Counted from the first letter of the stretch, positions 1 to 7,872 are shown. The stretch is 64,000 nucleotides of DNA from Propionivibrio soli (GCF_025770765.1 NZ_JANZKY010000014.1:1-64000), one strand, 5' to 3'. The notes: a model not told the origin generated them from the sequence alone. Translations and numbers: made by a program.

Positions 1-464
1 TCGGCCAACTGTTCCGCAACGTCAAGGTGCTCGACTCCGGCGCCCGCGGCGCCACCACCACCTTCACCGAGCGCGGCATCGGCGACGTGCTGCTCGCCTG
101 GGAGAACGAAGCCTTCCTGGCGGTGAAGGAACTCGGCCCCGAAAAGTTCGAGATCGTCACCCCGTCGCTCTCCATCCTCGCCGAACCGCCCGTGTCGGTC
201 GTCGACAAGACCGTCGACAAGCGCGGCACGCGCCCCGTCGCCGAAGCGTACCTCAACTACCTATACTCCCCGGAAGGGCAGGAGATCGCCGCCAAACACT
301 ACTACCGGCCGCGCGACGAGAAGGTCGCCGCCAAGTACGCCAAGCAGTTCGCCAAGGTGAACCTGATCACCATCGATGAAGTCTTTGGCGGCTGGGACAA
401 GGCGCAGAAGACGCACTTCGCCGACGGCGGCACGTTCGATCAGATCTACGGGGCGGCGAAGTAG
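1..464 (+). CDS. sbp: Sulfate/thiosulfate ABC transporter substrate-binding protein, C-terminal part (5' end outside window)
   Basis: This is the last ~154 residues of a periplasmic binding protein for sulfate or thiosulfate; the frame is open from base 3, so the start lies before the window. The segment has the family's typical C-terminal lobe, including '[10 protein letters not shown]', a '[13 protein letters not shown]' stretch and the closing '[16 protein letters not shown]' block. The protein captures sulfate in the periplasm and passes it to the CysTWA transporter. It lies 44 bp upstream of cysB in the same direction, which fits sulfur-starvation control. From this fragment I cannot separate Sbp (sulfate) from CysP (thiosulfate), so the symbol is a best guess. 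Confidence 0.9.
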   Translation, partial: GQLFRNVKVLDSGARGATTTFTERGIGDVLLAWENEAFLAVKELGPEKFEIVTPSLSILAEPPVSVVDKTVDKRGTRPVAEAYLNYLYSPEGQEIAAKHYYRPRDEKVAAKYAKQFAKVNLITIDEVFGGWDKAQKTHFADGGTFDQIYGAAK

Positions 465-508
465 GGGAGAAAATCGGGTAACGAACCGGCCGTAAGGAGA
501 AAAAGAAA

Positions 509-1459
509 ATGAACTTCCAGCAGCTCAGAATCGTGCGCGAAACCGTGCGCCAGGACTTCAACCTGACCACCGTGGCAAACACCTTGTTCACCTCGCAGCC
601 GGGGGTCTCCAAGCACATCAAGGATCTCGAAGACGAACTTGGAATCGAGATCTTCGTGCGGCGTGGAAAACGTCTGCTCGGCCTCACCGAGCCGGGCAAG
701 GAGTTGCTGGCGGTCGTCGAGCGCATCCTGCTCGATGCGCAGAACGTCCGCCACATCGCCGACCATTTCTCAAGCCGCGAAAGCGGCAACCTGGTGATCG
801 CGACCACGCATACGCAGGCCCGATACGCGTTGCCAGAGGTGATCAAAGCGTTCAAGTCCGAGTATCCAAGAGTGCATCTTCTGCTGCATCAGGGAAGCCC
901 GAAGGAGATCGCTGAGTTGGTTGTGGCTGGTGAGGCCGATATTGCGATTGCGACTGAGTCGCTGGCCAACGCCACGGAACTTGTCTCATTCCCGTATTAC
1001 AGCTGGCACCACGCCGTGGTCGTACCGGCCAGCCACCCGCTCGCCGAACGTCGGGAAGTCAGTCTAGCCGAGATCGCGGATTACCCGATTGTCACCTATC
1101 ACGAAGGGTTTACCGGGCGCGCGAACATCGACCGGGCCTTCGTCGACGCCGGGCTGGTCCCCGACATCGTTCTTTCAGCGATCGACGCGGATGTGATCAA
1201 GACCTATGTCGGCATCGGACTGGGGGTCGGCATTGTCGCCGCCATGGCGTACGACCCCGAGCGGGATCAGGACTTGCGGCGTATCGACGTACCCGGCCTC
1301 TTTGCCCCAAATACGACCCGCCTCGCGATCCGTCGGGGCGCTTACCTGCGCAGTTTCGCCTATGCCCTGATCGACAAACTGATCCCCGGGCTGACGGAAC
1401 AGAAAATCGCCGAAGCGCTGCGCAACGAAACGCTCGGGGGAAGCGACTTCGTGATCTAG
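509..1459 (+). CDS. cysB: CysB-family LysR-type transcriptional regulator
   Basis: This 316-residue LysR-type regulator matches CysB in length and over its full extent. Residues ~1-60 form the winged helix-turn-helix ('LFTSQPGVSKHIKDLEDELG'), and the remainder is the periplasmic-binding-protein-like co-inducer domain ('TTHTQARYALP', 'GEADIAIATE'). CysB activates sulfate uptake and cysteine biosynthesis genes when N-acetylserine accumulates. The start is set by the AAGGAG at 493-498, about ten bases before the ATG. It follows the sulfate-binding protein gene. The paralogue Cbl has the same architecture, so CysB versus Cbl rests on context only. Confidence 0.93.
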   Translation: MNFQQLRIVRETVRQDFNLTTVANTLFTSQPGVSKHIKDLEDELGIEIFVRRGKRLLGLTEPGKELLAVVERILLDAQNVRHIADHFSSRESGNLVIATTHTQARYALPEVIKAFKSEYPRVHLLLHQGSPKEIAELVVAGEADIAIATESLANATELVSFPYYSWHHAVVVPASHPLAERREVSLAEIADYPIVTYHEGFTGRANIDRAFVDAGLVPDIVLSAIDADVIKTYVGIGLGVGIVAAMAYDPERDQDLRRIDVPGLFAPNTTRLAIRRGAYLRSFAYALIDKLIPGLTEQKIAEALRNETLGGSDFVI

Positions 1460-1539
1460 GACGCGTTGGAACGCCACGTGCCCAGCTAGTAGGAAGGGAG
1501 CGATAGAGCTTTGAGGCGCGCTAATGGATGGGGCACTTC

Positions 1540-1596
1540 TGGCGGAAGCGGTGAGATTCGAACTCACGAAAGGTTGCCCTTTGCCGGTTTTCAAGA
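1540..1596 (-). pseudogene. 3' part of the disrupted host tRNA-Ser(UGA) gene (left attachment site)
   Basis: On the minus strand this reads from the anticodon loop (CTTGAAA) through ACCGG, the variable arm, the T arm (GTGAG-TTCGAAT-CTCAC) and CGCTTCC to an encoded GCCA end. It differs from the intact tRNA-Ser at 6808-6864 at only two of 57 positions. Both changes fit the detached 5' part at 6916-6954 instead: its ACCGG pairs with the CCGGT there, and its CGCTTCC with the GGAAGCG there. It is therefore the original host 3' end and not a copy of the intact gene. It cannot make a tRNA alone. Confidence 0.9.
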
Positions 1597-1651
1597 ACTC
1601 GTAGGCTGATTTTACGCCACTGTGCGCCTCTGGCGTAAGTTTTACGAGTTC
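1595..1651. repeat. Nested inverted repeat at the left end of the element
   Basis: The outer arms GAACTCGTA (1595-1603) and TACGAGTTC (1643-1651) are perfect complements. The inner arms TTACGCCA (1612-1619) and TGGCGTAA (1631-1638) are also perfect. Together they could form one long interrupted hairpin. The outer arm abuts the attachment core and the integrase gene starts 106 bp further on, so an attachment-site or integrase-binding role is likely. There is no T-run to suggest a terminator. Confidence 0.6.
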
Positions 1652-1757
1652 CATGAAATCAGTGAGTTGTGCCGGATTTACATTTTGTGGGTATCTTGCC
1701 ATAGCTTTACCTGGACTGCTTACGGTCTGCGTACCGAACGTCTAGGAGAAGGAAAAA

Positions 1758-2589
1758 ATGGCAAAGCTCACGAAGACCCACATCGACAAAATCACTCTCC
1801 CCCGCAAGCGGGTATGACCTGCATTGGGACGAGCAAGACCGAGGGTTTGGCTTACGTGTTACCAAGGACGGGAAGCGCACCTACATAGTGCAAGGGCGGG
1901 TCAATGGCAAGGAGGCACGCATCGCAATCGGGGCGCATGGTGTATTCACTGTCGACCAAGCCCGCGAGGTTGCACGTGACCACCTGCGGAGCATGAGGCA
2001 GGGCATTGACCCCCGCACCGTTGCCAAGGAGCGCGCAGCCGAGACGGTAACGTTGCGCGACGTAGCAGATGTCTAAAAGCGCGACCGCCCGCTCAAGGAG
2101 AGCAGCAAGGGCGAGATCGAGCGCCATGCGACCACAACCTTTGAGGCATGGCTCAAGAAGCCCATGACGAGCATCACCCGCGAGGCGGTCACAAGGCGGT
2201 TCAACGAGATTAAGAATCACGGTCTGCGCGGCGCCGGACCCGCACCAGCTCAAGCCAATCAGGGTTTCAGCGTGCTTCGCGCCCTGTTCAACTACGCGAT
2301 TCGGGAATACCGCAGGCCGGAGGGTACGGCGATCATCAAGGACAACCCCGTTGAGGTACTTCACAAGAAACGGGCTCCGGTCAAGGCCAAGACGACCCGC
2401 ATACCGGACGGCACGGTTGGCGCGGTGTGGTCAGCACTCCAGCAGTGGCGCGAGGTCGCCTACAACCGCGACACCCTAGCCAGCATTGACCTTGTGATGT
2501 TGTTAATGACGCAGCAATTACAAGATGCGTCTCCGAGAACCGGCAACCGATTTGTCATGCAGCCAAGGAACGGCAAATACACTATTTGA
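1758..2589 (+). pseudogene. Tyrosine-type site-specific integrase, frameshifted and truncated
   Basis: The gene starts at ATG 1758 with AGGAGAAGGA just upstream and begins 'MAKLTKTHIDKITLP', the usual opening of phage/P4-type integrases with a DUF4102-like arm-binding domain. An indel in the run of five C at about 1799-1803 shifts the frame. The reading continues from 1801 as the expected domain ('DRGFGLRVTKDGKRTYIVQG', 'GAHGVFTVDQAREVARDHL'). A TAA at 2074-2076 then interrupts that frame, after which a core-binding segment follows ('FSVLRALFNYAIREYRRPEG'). The frame loses likeness around 2510 and ends at 2589, so the catalytic R-H-R-Y domain is missing. The element cannot excise by itself. 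Confidence 0.85.
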
Positions 2590-2780
2590 CGGACAGCGCC
2601 CATAAGCGATTGGAACTGTTCCACTTCGTCGCCGAGGGGCAGCAGCGCGTAAGCCTATTGCACGCAACCCGCAGAATTCGGCACCTGTTCAGGCACGTCA
2701 AAAAGACGATGAAGACCACTACCGCTAGTAGGTTTGATGGAATCCACCACTGGATGCGGTGCTTACCGGTAATTTGCCAT

Positions 2781-3209
2781 ATGCTGCCTTCATCACAACA
2801 CACCAGCCGAGAAGAGGCCCGCTTTGCCAACTGGCAACGCCCGGAACCAGTAAGCATTCCGCGACCGACTGAAAGACGAGGGCGGCGCTCGCGTCGAATT
2901 CACCCTTAACAAAGACCTTCTCCAAGCAGTGAAGCAGGTCAGACAGAGTCTTGGGGCGAGATGTACCCGCCAAGACGGATTAACCCACTTTCTCAACCAA
3001 GGAGCATCGGCCGTGAAGACCAATCCAAGCAGAAACCGGCAGGGCTGACCGCCAGCGAAACCGCCGAGCTTGCTCAGTTCAAGACCAAGCTCATCAACGA
3101 CCATCTGGACGCCCGCGAAGTGCAGGCGAACGGCGGGCCCGCTGGTGTGGTCCACAAGGCCCGCATCAACGCCATGCTGGACGCGAATAACCAGCATCGC
3201 CAGAAGTAA
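2781..3209 (+). pseudogene. Remnant of one or two small element genes with frameshifts
   Basis: Three plausible coding segments lie in a row but in shifting frames. A segment from ATG 2781 ('SREEARFANWQRPEPV') runs to about 2852. A second runs 2854-3048 ('ARVEFTLNKDLLQAVKQVRQ', then 'GLTHFLNQGAS'). The third continues from about 3045 to 3209 ('LTASETAELAQFKTKLINDH'). A strong AAGGAG at 2998-3003 precedes a GTG at 3013, so the last part may have been a separate gene starting there and broken by one indel near 3045. No family was recognised. Amino-acid composition, not homology, supports coding, so the exact gene structure is uncertain. Confidence 0.4.
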
Positions 3210-3238
3210 CCCGATTCACCAACCACAAGGAGCAATCC

Positions 3239-3787
3239 ATGAGCACCCCTGAAATGAACAAGCTGCGCGAAACCCTCACCAGCGTTATCCAGAAGCACAC
3301 CGAGGCCAACGGCGGATATGACCTACTGCATCCGGAATGGCACGAAGCTGCTGCCAAGGGCGACGACGCGAAAGCCGACAACCTGATGGAAATCGAACTT
3401 GAGCGCACGCGCCGCCTGATGCAGCGTCTGGAGCTTCGCCGCGCCAGCCTTGAGCAGGGCATCGGCAGCGCCGAAGAAGTGGCCCGTGCCGCTGCTGCCG
3501 CGAAGCTCAAGGCTACCTGTGACGCTGTGCTGGCTCGCGCTACTGCCCGCCTTGCTGACCTTGAACCGCTGGCCGCTTCGGTTGCCAAGCTGGTTGATGA
3601 ACTGGAAGCGGATTTTGCCGATTGGAAGGAAGCTCGCTATTACGCCACGCAGGCAGGTGCAGCGCCGGAAGGGTTGGGCAGTGTGGAGAACGACCGCCGC
3701 GTTAGCCGCCTCGTTGAATCGCTCGGCGTATCCCGTCTCCGCGTCGGTGGAGTCGCCAAAGAGATGAACCGCATCAGCATCATGTAA
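3239..3787 (+). CDS. Hypothetical coiled-coil protein of the integrative element
   Basis: This 182-residue protein is intact, with a clear AAGGAG site eight bases before ATG 3239. It is mostly helical and charged, with long Ala/Leu/Glu stretches ('EVARAAAAAKLKATCDAVLA', 'LAASVAKLVDELEADFADWK') that predict a coiled coil over residues ~45-130. There are no membrane segments, signal peptide or known catalytic motif. It lies between broken small genes and a broken helix-turn-helix gene in the same direction, so it probably belongs to the element's original phage-like operon. I do not recognise the family and propose no function. Confidence 0.65.
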   Translation: MSTPEMNKLRETLTSVIQKHTEANGGYDLLHPEWHEAAAKGDDAKADNLMEIELERTRRLMQRLELRRASLEQGIGSAEEVARAAAAAKLKATCDAVLARATARLADLEPLAASVAKLVDELEADFADWKEARYYATQAGAAPEGLGSVENDRRVSRLVESLGVSRLRVGGVAKEMNRISIM

Positions 3788-3857
3788 CTGAACAGAACGG
3801 CGTAACCTGCGGCCGCGCAACGCTCCCGCATAAGTGCCTGTCTCGTTGGAACTACCA

Positions 3858-4610
3858 ATGACACGAACAGGCAAAGATTCCCGAAACATCACATCAGCAC
3901 GCGCCGTCCGCGATGCACAACGACGGGCTGAAATGGTCTCCCTCCGCCTTGAGGGTTTGACGCTCGAACAAATCGGCGAACGTATGGGCGTAGGCAAGCC
4001 CACGCGTGTCGCGTGTCATCAGCAATGCACTTGCCGCGCATACCCGCGAACCTGCCGAAGAACTGCTGGCCCTTGATCTAGGGCGCTGTGACGCTCTGCT
4101 GTCTGAGGCCATGCAGACCGACAAGGCCTTCCACCCGCTTGTGAGCGCGGGCCGTGTGGTAAGCGCCCCCATGCTGGACAGTAACGGCCAGTCAGTACGC
4201 AACCCCGAAACCGGCGACGTACTGACGCGGGTACTGGAGGACAAAGTGCCGAAGCTGGCGGCGATTGCCACAGCGGTTCGCGTCATGGAACGACGCGCCA
4301 AGCTCCTTGGCCTAGATGCAGCAACCAAGCTCCAGCAGGAAGTGACCATCACCGAGCAGGAACCCGCCTACGACCTCTGCAAGCTCGACATGAATGAAAT
4401 GCACCTCTACGGCTACCTGCTGGAGAAGATGCACAACCCCGACAGTCCAGACCGCGCCGACCGCCCAAGCTGCGCGACGAAGTGCAGGCCAAGCTCACGC
4501 CCACCGAGATTGGCATCCTGCAAGCGATTTTCAAGAAGTTGGACGTGCAGTACCTCGCCGCTGACACGGTGAGCGGGCTGTATGCCCCGCCCGCACTGCA
4601 AGCCCCATAA
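3858..4610 (+). pseudogene. Helix-turn-helix protein of phage type, broken by two frameshifts
   Basis: From ATG 3858 the product starts with a clear helix-turn-helix ('LEGLTLEQIGERMGVGKPT'). One extra base near 4005 then shifts the frame; the continuation 'VSRVISNALAAHTREPAEEL' is read from 4006. A second shift, one missing C in the run at 4464-4466, moves the ending to another frame ('KLRDEVQAKLTPTEIGILQA'), which stops at 4608-4610. Repaired, it would be about 250 residues. An N-terminal homeodomain-like helix-turn-helix followed by a helical domain recalls phage terminase small subunits and phage regulators, but I cannot decide between them. The next gene starts 12 bp downstream. Confidence 0.7.
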
Positions 4611-4622
4611 GGAGAACGAACA

Positions 4623-5312
4623 ATGCTCACGAAGCACACCGACCACAAGGCCCGCTCCCATTTCTTATTCGACGACGAACACAGGGCGCCAGCGGCACGC
4701 TATACGATCATCTTCGAGGGGCGGGAGGATGTGGTTATCGCTCAGCCCTTCGAGTCAGCCGCCGCTACTTGGCAGCGGGTGCTGGCGCGACTTGCTGAAA
4801 ACCGCACCATCATTCGGCACGGCGCTTGGCGAGGGCGCGAGTTTCACTACGTCACCATTTATTCAGGCATCGAACCGACCGAAACGCAGCGCAAGGAACA
4901 CATGCGCGACGGGATCAATGCCTGCCTGTATCAGATGGCAGACCCGGCGAGGAGCAAGGACGCCGAGTCCCGCGTGCAGGCGCTTATCGCATTGAACGAC
5001 CTGCATGGGCTGAACCAGCCGCGAACGGTGTATGTGGTCGCCCTGCCCACGCTGGAACAGATCGAAGCCGAGATTGCCCCCGCGAGGTTCAACAATGACA
5101 GAGGGGCGCGATATGTTGAGCCGGCCTATTGGCCGCAGTGCGACGATAGGCGGGAGCCTGTACTTGACCCGAATTACGACCCGCCCCGCGTCATTCGGTA
5201 TGTCGGCTGGCGTCCCTGCTCCTGCTGCGGCAAGAAGTTCTTTAGTCGTGACGTAGCGAGCATCCGCCTGTGTGGCCCGTGCAAGGACGGCACGCGCCGA
5301 GAAAGCTGGTAG
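4623..5312 (+). CDS. Hypothetical protein with C-terminal zinc-ribbon-like cysteines
   Basis: This is an intact 229-residue protein with a good AAGGAG site before ATG 4623. Its C-terminal region holds a CxxC pair ('CSCCGKKFF') and a second pair ('RLCGPC') about 20 residues later, the spacing of a small zinc ribbon. This suggests nucleic-acid or protein binding. The N-terminal ~180 residues show no motif I recognise. It follows the broken helix-turn-helix gene by 12 bp and is probably the last gene of the same operon. It is among the few undamaged genes of the element, so it may still be expressed. Confidence 0.65.
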   Translation: MLTKHTDHKARSHFLFDDEHRAPAARYTIIFEGREDVVIAQPFESAAATWQRVLARLAENRTIIRHGAWRGREFHYVTIYSGIEPTETQRKEHMRDGINACLYQMADPARSKDAESRVQALIALNDLHGLNQPRTVYVVALPTLEQIEAEIAPARFNNDRGARYVEPAYWPQCDDRREPVLDPNYDPPRVIRYVGWRPCSCCGKKFFSRDVASIRLCGPCKDGTRRESW

Positions 5313-5684
5313 TCCCCAACCAACCCCACTGTCAGACAGAGGCGAGGCATAGCAGTGAGTTCCTCGATAACCTAACCTCCGCAGCTTGCGGGGTGATTCC
5401 TCAGAAACCTGACGCAGCCAAGCCGCCCTAGTCGCATGACTTCGACGGGCTTGTTTTTGCCATGACAAATTATCGGCAGCAATCGGGCTAATCGTCGGCG
5501 TGTGCCGCTTTGAACATCATCAAGGCAAGCGTATTGAGGATTAGTCGAACGTCGCCTATACGAACTGACGATTGTGGGCGGCGTAGCAGGCAGCACAGGC
5601 GCTGATCGGGCATAGGGTGCTAAGGGTATTGGCGCGAGTACTGCGCGGCCTGTAGCCGCGCTATCTGCAGTAATTTGGAAGCAG
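5313..5684. other. Non-coding stretch inside the element
   Basis: I found no convincing gene in these 372 bases. Around 5431-5468 an interrupted hairpin (AAGCC...GTCG...CGAC...GGGCTT) is followed by GTTTTTG and could be a weak terminator for the preceding operon. The following sequence shifts to the AT-richer composition of the acyltransferase gene, so a join between two acquired pieces may lie here. Confidence 0.4.
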
Positions 5685-6635
5685 TTACGGTGTTTTCGCA
5701 GCTAGTTTGCGGTATAACTGGCGTGCGATTTTATGTGAGGGCTGCTCAATCAATCTATAAAATATATAGCAACCAAGCAGGATGAAAGGCACGGATATTA
5801 GAATGAAAGGCACGGATATTATTTTGCTTAAGGTTAATAATTTGAACACAATTATCCAGGCGAGAATATGAAACAAATAGATGGAGTAGCTCCATTTTCC
5901 GATTCGATCAAGCCAGTGTTCGTGTTTCGCGGCAGCGATTTCTGAGCTAATCCAAGCGGCACACAAGATGGCGAATAAGTTTCCCGTCAAATAGAAACCT
6001 ACGGCGGTGTTCATTGTGGCCCAATAGCAAAAGCTTGCAATAATGGCGACCGAGAATCTAAGTGGAACAACAGGACCCGAGTGCTTACCGCGCTCCGCCA
6101 GAGCACAACCAATAAGCCAACTGGGGAGACCAATTATCCAGTTCATACTCCAGCCATAGATGGCGGCGCTTCCGTACTGATCAGACCCCTGCCAAAGCGC
6201 GAATCCGTAAGCCACAACAAAAGCTACTGCCCACTGTAATGAGAATGGAAGCCATCTGCGATGCAGAAAAAGAAAGACGGGGTAAAGAGCGTAGTACCAG
6301 AGTTCGCAAACGATACTCCAAAGAATATAGCCGTCCACTGGATTAAAGTCAGTCAGGCCGAGTTGATATGACAGTGGCCAAGCTATAGCAGCGGGGATGG
6401 ATATTCGAATAAAGCGAGCCAACCAAAAGGCACGACAAGGCAATTCTGATTTGACATACGGGGCGTGAATGCAAAATCCAGAAATAACAAAAAATGCAAC
6501 TACAGCTGGGTAACCCGTAAAAATGTATTTTGCAAGCCCTGGCAATGAGGGACCCACAACATGTGCTAGGAGGACGCTTAGGGCCGCAATCGCGCGAAGT
6601 CTATCGATCCCAATAACGTAATTTGCGCTGCTCAT
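5685..6635 (-). CDS. Acyltransferase family 3 (OafA/NolX-like) membrane protein
   Basis: This 316-residue polytopic membrane protein starts with the family's signature 'IDRLRAIAALSVLLAHV', where the histidine is the probable acyl-transfer residue. About nine or ten hydrophobic segments follow, and it ends with a basic tail. Relatives O-acetylate lipopolysaccharide, peptidoglycan or nodulation factors. I chose ATG 6635 over an upstream ATG at 6764 because the extra 43 residues are hydrophilic and unlike the family. The gene is clearly AT-richer than its neighbours, faces against the other element genes and lies near the element's right end, so it looks like acquired cargo. A 21-bp tandem duplication near its 3' end gives a repeated 'SVPFILI' segment. 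Confidence 0.85.
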   Translation of the reverse strand: MSSANYVIGIDRLRAIAALSVLLAHVVGPSLPGLAKYIFTGYPAVVAFFVISGFCIHAPYVKSELPCRAFWLARFIRISIPAAIAWPLSYQLGLTDFNPVDGYILWSIVCELWYYALYPVFLFLHRRWLPFSLQWAVAFVVAYGFALWQGSDQYGSAAIYGWSMNWIIGLPSWLIGCALAERGKHSGPVVPLRFSVAIIASFCYWATMNTAVGFYLTGNLFAILCAAWISSEIAAAKHEHWLDRIGKWSYSIYLFHILAWIIVFKLLTLSKIISVPFILISVPFILLGCYIFYRLIEQPSHKIARQLYRKLAAKTP

Positions 6636-6807
6636 TGTGTTATCAGTGCCTAGCCGAATCGACCCTATAAGACTTACTATCTGCTTACCGCTCTGTTTTG
6701 TTCCCGGCCCTGATTGGCACCGGGTTTGCCCTTGCATGTGGTCAGTTGCAGGGCTTTTCTTCACTTGCTTTGCACCGCGAAGAACTGCGCTAAGCCCTTG
6801 TATTTAT

Positions 6808-6895
6808 TGGCGGAGGCGGTGAGATTCGAACTCACGAAAGGTTGCCCTTTGCTGGTTTTCAAGACCAGTGCAATCGACCACTCTGCCACACCTCC
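6808..6895 (-). tRNA. serT: tRNA-Ser(UGA), intact, carried by the element
   Basis: This is an 88-nt serine tRNA with encoded CCA. Its acceptor stem is GGAGGTG/CGCCTCC, its anticodon arm CTGGT-CTTGAAA-ACCAG (anticodon TGA, complement at 6859-6861), with a long variable arm and the T arm GTGAG-TTCGAAT-CTCAC. The acceptor and anticodon stem pairs differ from those of the disrupted host copy (GGAAGCG/CGCTTCC and CCGGT/ACCGG), each set internally consistent. This gene is therefore a different serine tRNA, inside the element's boundaries, and not the host gene restored. The symbol follows E. coli usage for the UGA isoacceptor. Confidence 0.95.
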
Positions 6896-6915
6896 GACTC
6901 GCTACTTACAACAAA

Positions 6916-6954
6916 TTTCAAGACCGGTGCAATCGACCACTCTGCCACGCTTCC
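6916..6954 (-). pseudogene. 5' part of the disrupted host tRNA-Ser(UGA) gene (right attachment site)
   Basis: On the minus strand it runs from GGAAGCG through the D arm and CCGGT to the anticodon loop CTTGAAA, and then stops matching. It is 39 nt long; with the 49 nt from the other side of the anticodon loop at 1540-1588 the total is 88 nt, exactly the length of the intact tRNA. It lies 20 bp upstream of the intact tRNA-Ser in the direction of transcription, so the former host promoter probably still transcribes both. Confidence 0.88.
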
Positions 6955-6989
6955 GACGTTCCCGAGGCGACCCTCGGCAGTGGGCGCGT

Positions 6990-6995
6990 ATCATA
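6990..6995 (-). promoter_or_regulatory. Likely -10 element of the original tRNA-Ser promoter
   Basis: The minus strand has a consensus-like TATGAT 35 bp upstream of the GGAAGCG start of the disrupted tRNA. I see no good -35 hexamer at the usual distance, so the call rests on the -10 box and position. Transcripts from here would cross the tRNA fragment and reach the intact tRNA-Ser. Confidence 0.4.
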
Positions 6996-7094
6996 CCACG
7001 GGGTTACAAATCGTTACCTCCAGCCTTGCAACTTGAGGCATGCTTGCTTAGTCTTACGTAAGCAGTAAAACCGTTCCTTTAGGAGGATGAATAG

Positions 7095-7787
7095 ATGCAA
7101 CCTCAGTATCAGATGACAGGTCAGGCCACTCGCGAGGTGGCGCAGCAGCAGAACAAGGTCTTGCGCAATACCTACATGTTGCTCGCACTGTCCATGGTGC
7201 CGACGGTCATTGGCGCGTTGCTCGGCGTTCAGCTCGGGTTCTCGCTGTTTGCCGGCAGCCCGCTGATGTCGTTCGTAGTCTTCCTGGCAATTGCGTTCGG
7301 CTTCATGTGGGGTATCGAGCGGACGAAGGACAGCGCGATGGGCGTCGTCCTGTTGCTTGGCTTCACGTTCTTCATGGGGCTCATGCTTTCGCGCATCTTG
7401 CAGGTAGCGCTCGGTTTCTCGAACGGCGCTTCGCTGATCGCGACGGCGGCAGGCGGCACGGGCGCGATCTTCTTCACGCTGGCCGGTATCGCGACCGTGA
7501 CGAAGCGGGATTTCAGCTCGCTGGGCAAGTTCCTGTTTGTCGGCGTCGTGGTGATTCTGCTGGCAGCGCTGGCCAACATCTTCTTCCAGATTCCGGCCCT
7601 TGCGCTGACGATCTCGGCGGCCGCCGTGCTGATCTTCTCGCTGTACATCCTGTACGACATCAGTCGTATCGTGCATGGCGGTGAGACGAACTACATCACG
7701 GCGACGCTGGCGGTCTACCTGGACGTCTACAACATCTTCGTGAGCCTGCTCAACCTGCTGATGGCCTTCAGCGGTAATCGCGACTGA
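7095..7787 (+). CDS. yccA: Bax inhibitor-1/YccA family inner-membrane protein
   Basis: This 230-residue protein has seven hydrophobic segments and the family's C-terminal 'LYDISRIVHGGETNYITATL' block followed by 'LYLDVYNIF'-like residues, typical of bacterial TMBIM/YccA proteins. In E. coli YccA is a substrate and modulator of the FtsH protease; ftsH lies elsewhere in this window at 57153. The start has an AGGAGGATG site directly upstream. The gene stands alone just outside the integrative element and is followed by a strong bidirectional terminator. The subfamily name (YccA versus YbhL) is an inference. Confidence 0.92.
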   Translation: MQPQYQMTGQATREVAQQQNKVLRNTYMLLALSMVPTVIGALLGVQLGFSLFAGSPLMSFVVFLAIAFGFMWGIERTKDSAMGVVLLLGFTFFMGLMLSRILQVALGFSNGASLIATAAGGTGAIFFTLAGIATVTKRDFSSLGKFLFVGVVVILLAALANIFFQIPALALTISAAAVLIFSLYILYDISRIVHGGETNYITATLAVYLDVYNIFVSLLNLLMAFSGNRD

Positions 7788-7842
7788 CGCGAACCATATT
7801 ACCGGCCGCGGGGCGATCGTTCCGCGGTTCGGCAGAAAGACG

Positions 7843-7868
7843 AAGGGCGGCGAAAGCCGCCCTTTTTT
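7843..7868. terminator. Bidirectional rho-independent terminator
   Basis: The stem GGGCGGC (7845-7851) and GCCGCCC (7856-7862) closes a GAAA tetraloop. It is followed by six T on the plus strand and preceded by A residues that serve the minus strand less well. It sits between the converging ends of yccA and arnD. Confidence 0.9.
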
Positions 7869-7872
7869 ATTG

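Larger units (their letters stand above)
1589..6923. mobile_element. Decayed integrative element inserted in the anticodon loop of tRNA-Ser(UGA)
   Basis: The boundaries are two copies of the 8-bp core TTTCAAGA, at 1589-1596 and 6916-6923. Outside them lie the two complementary parts of one tRNA-Ser: the 3' part at 1540-1596 and the 5' part at 6916-6954. Joined at the core they give an 88-nt serine tRNA with a perfect GGAAGCG/CGCTTCC acceptor stem. Inside lie a broken tyrosine integrase, decayed phage-like genes, two intact hypothetical genes, an AT-rich acyltransferase gene and an intact tRNA-Ser. At least five disabling mutations occur within it. No structural, replication or conjugation genes are recognisable, so it is either a satellite-type element or a deleted prophage or ICE. 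Confidence 0.82.

Noticed and set aside
2586-2909. A 107-codon plus-strand frame after the integrase
   Set aside because: Its composition is Arg/His-rich and irregular; only the part from about 2781 looks coding, and that continues in another frame.
5431-5468. A possible terminator inside the element
   Set aside because: The stem is interrupted by a long internal loop and the T-run is only five bases; it was left as part of the non-coding description.
6808-6895. The intact tRNA-Ser as the host gene simply restored by integration
   Set aside because: Its acceptor and anticodon stem bases differ from both flanking fragments, while the fragments match each other, so it is a different gene.
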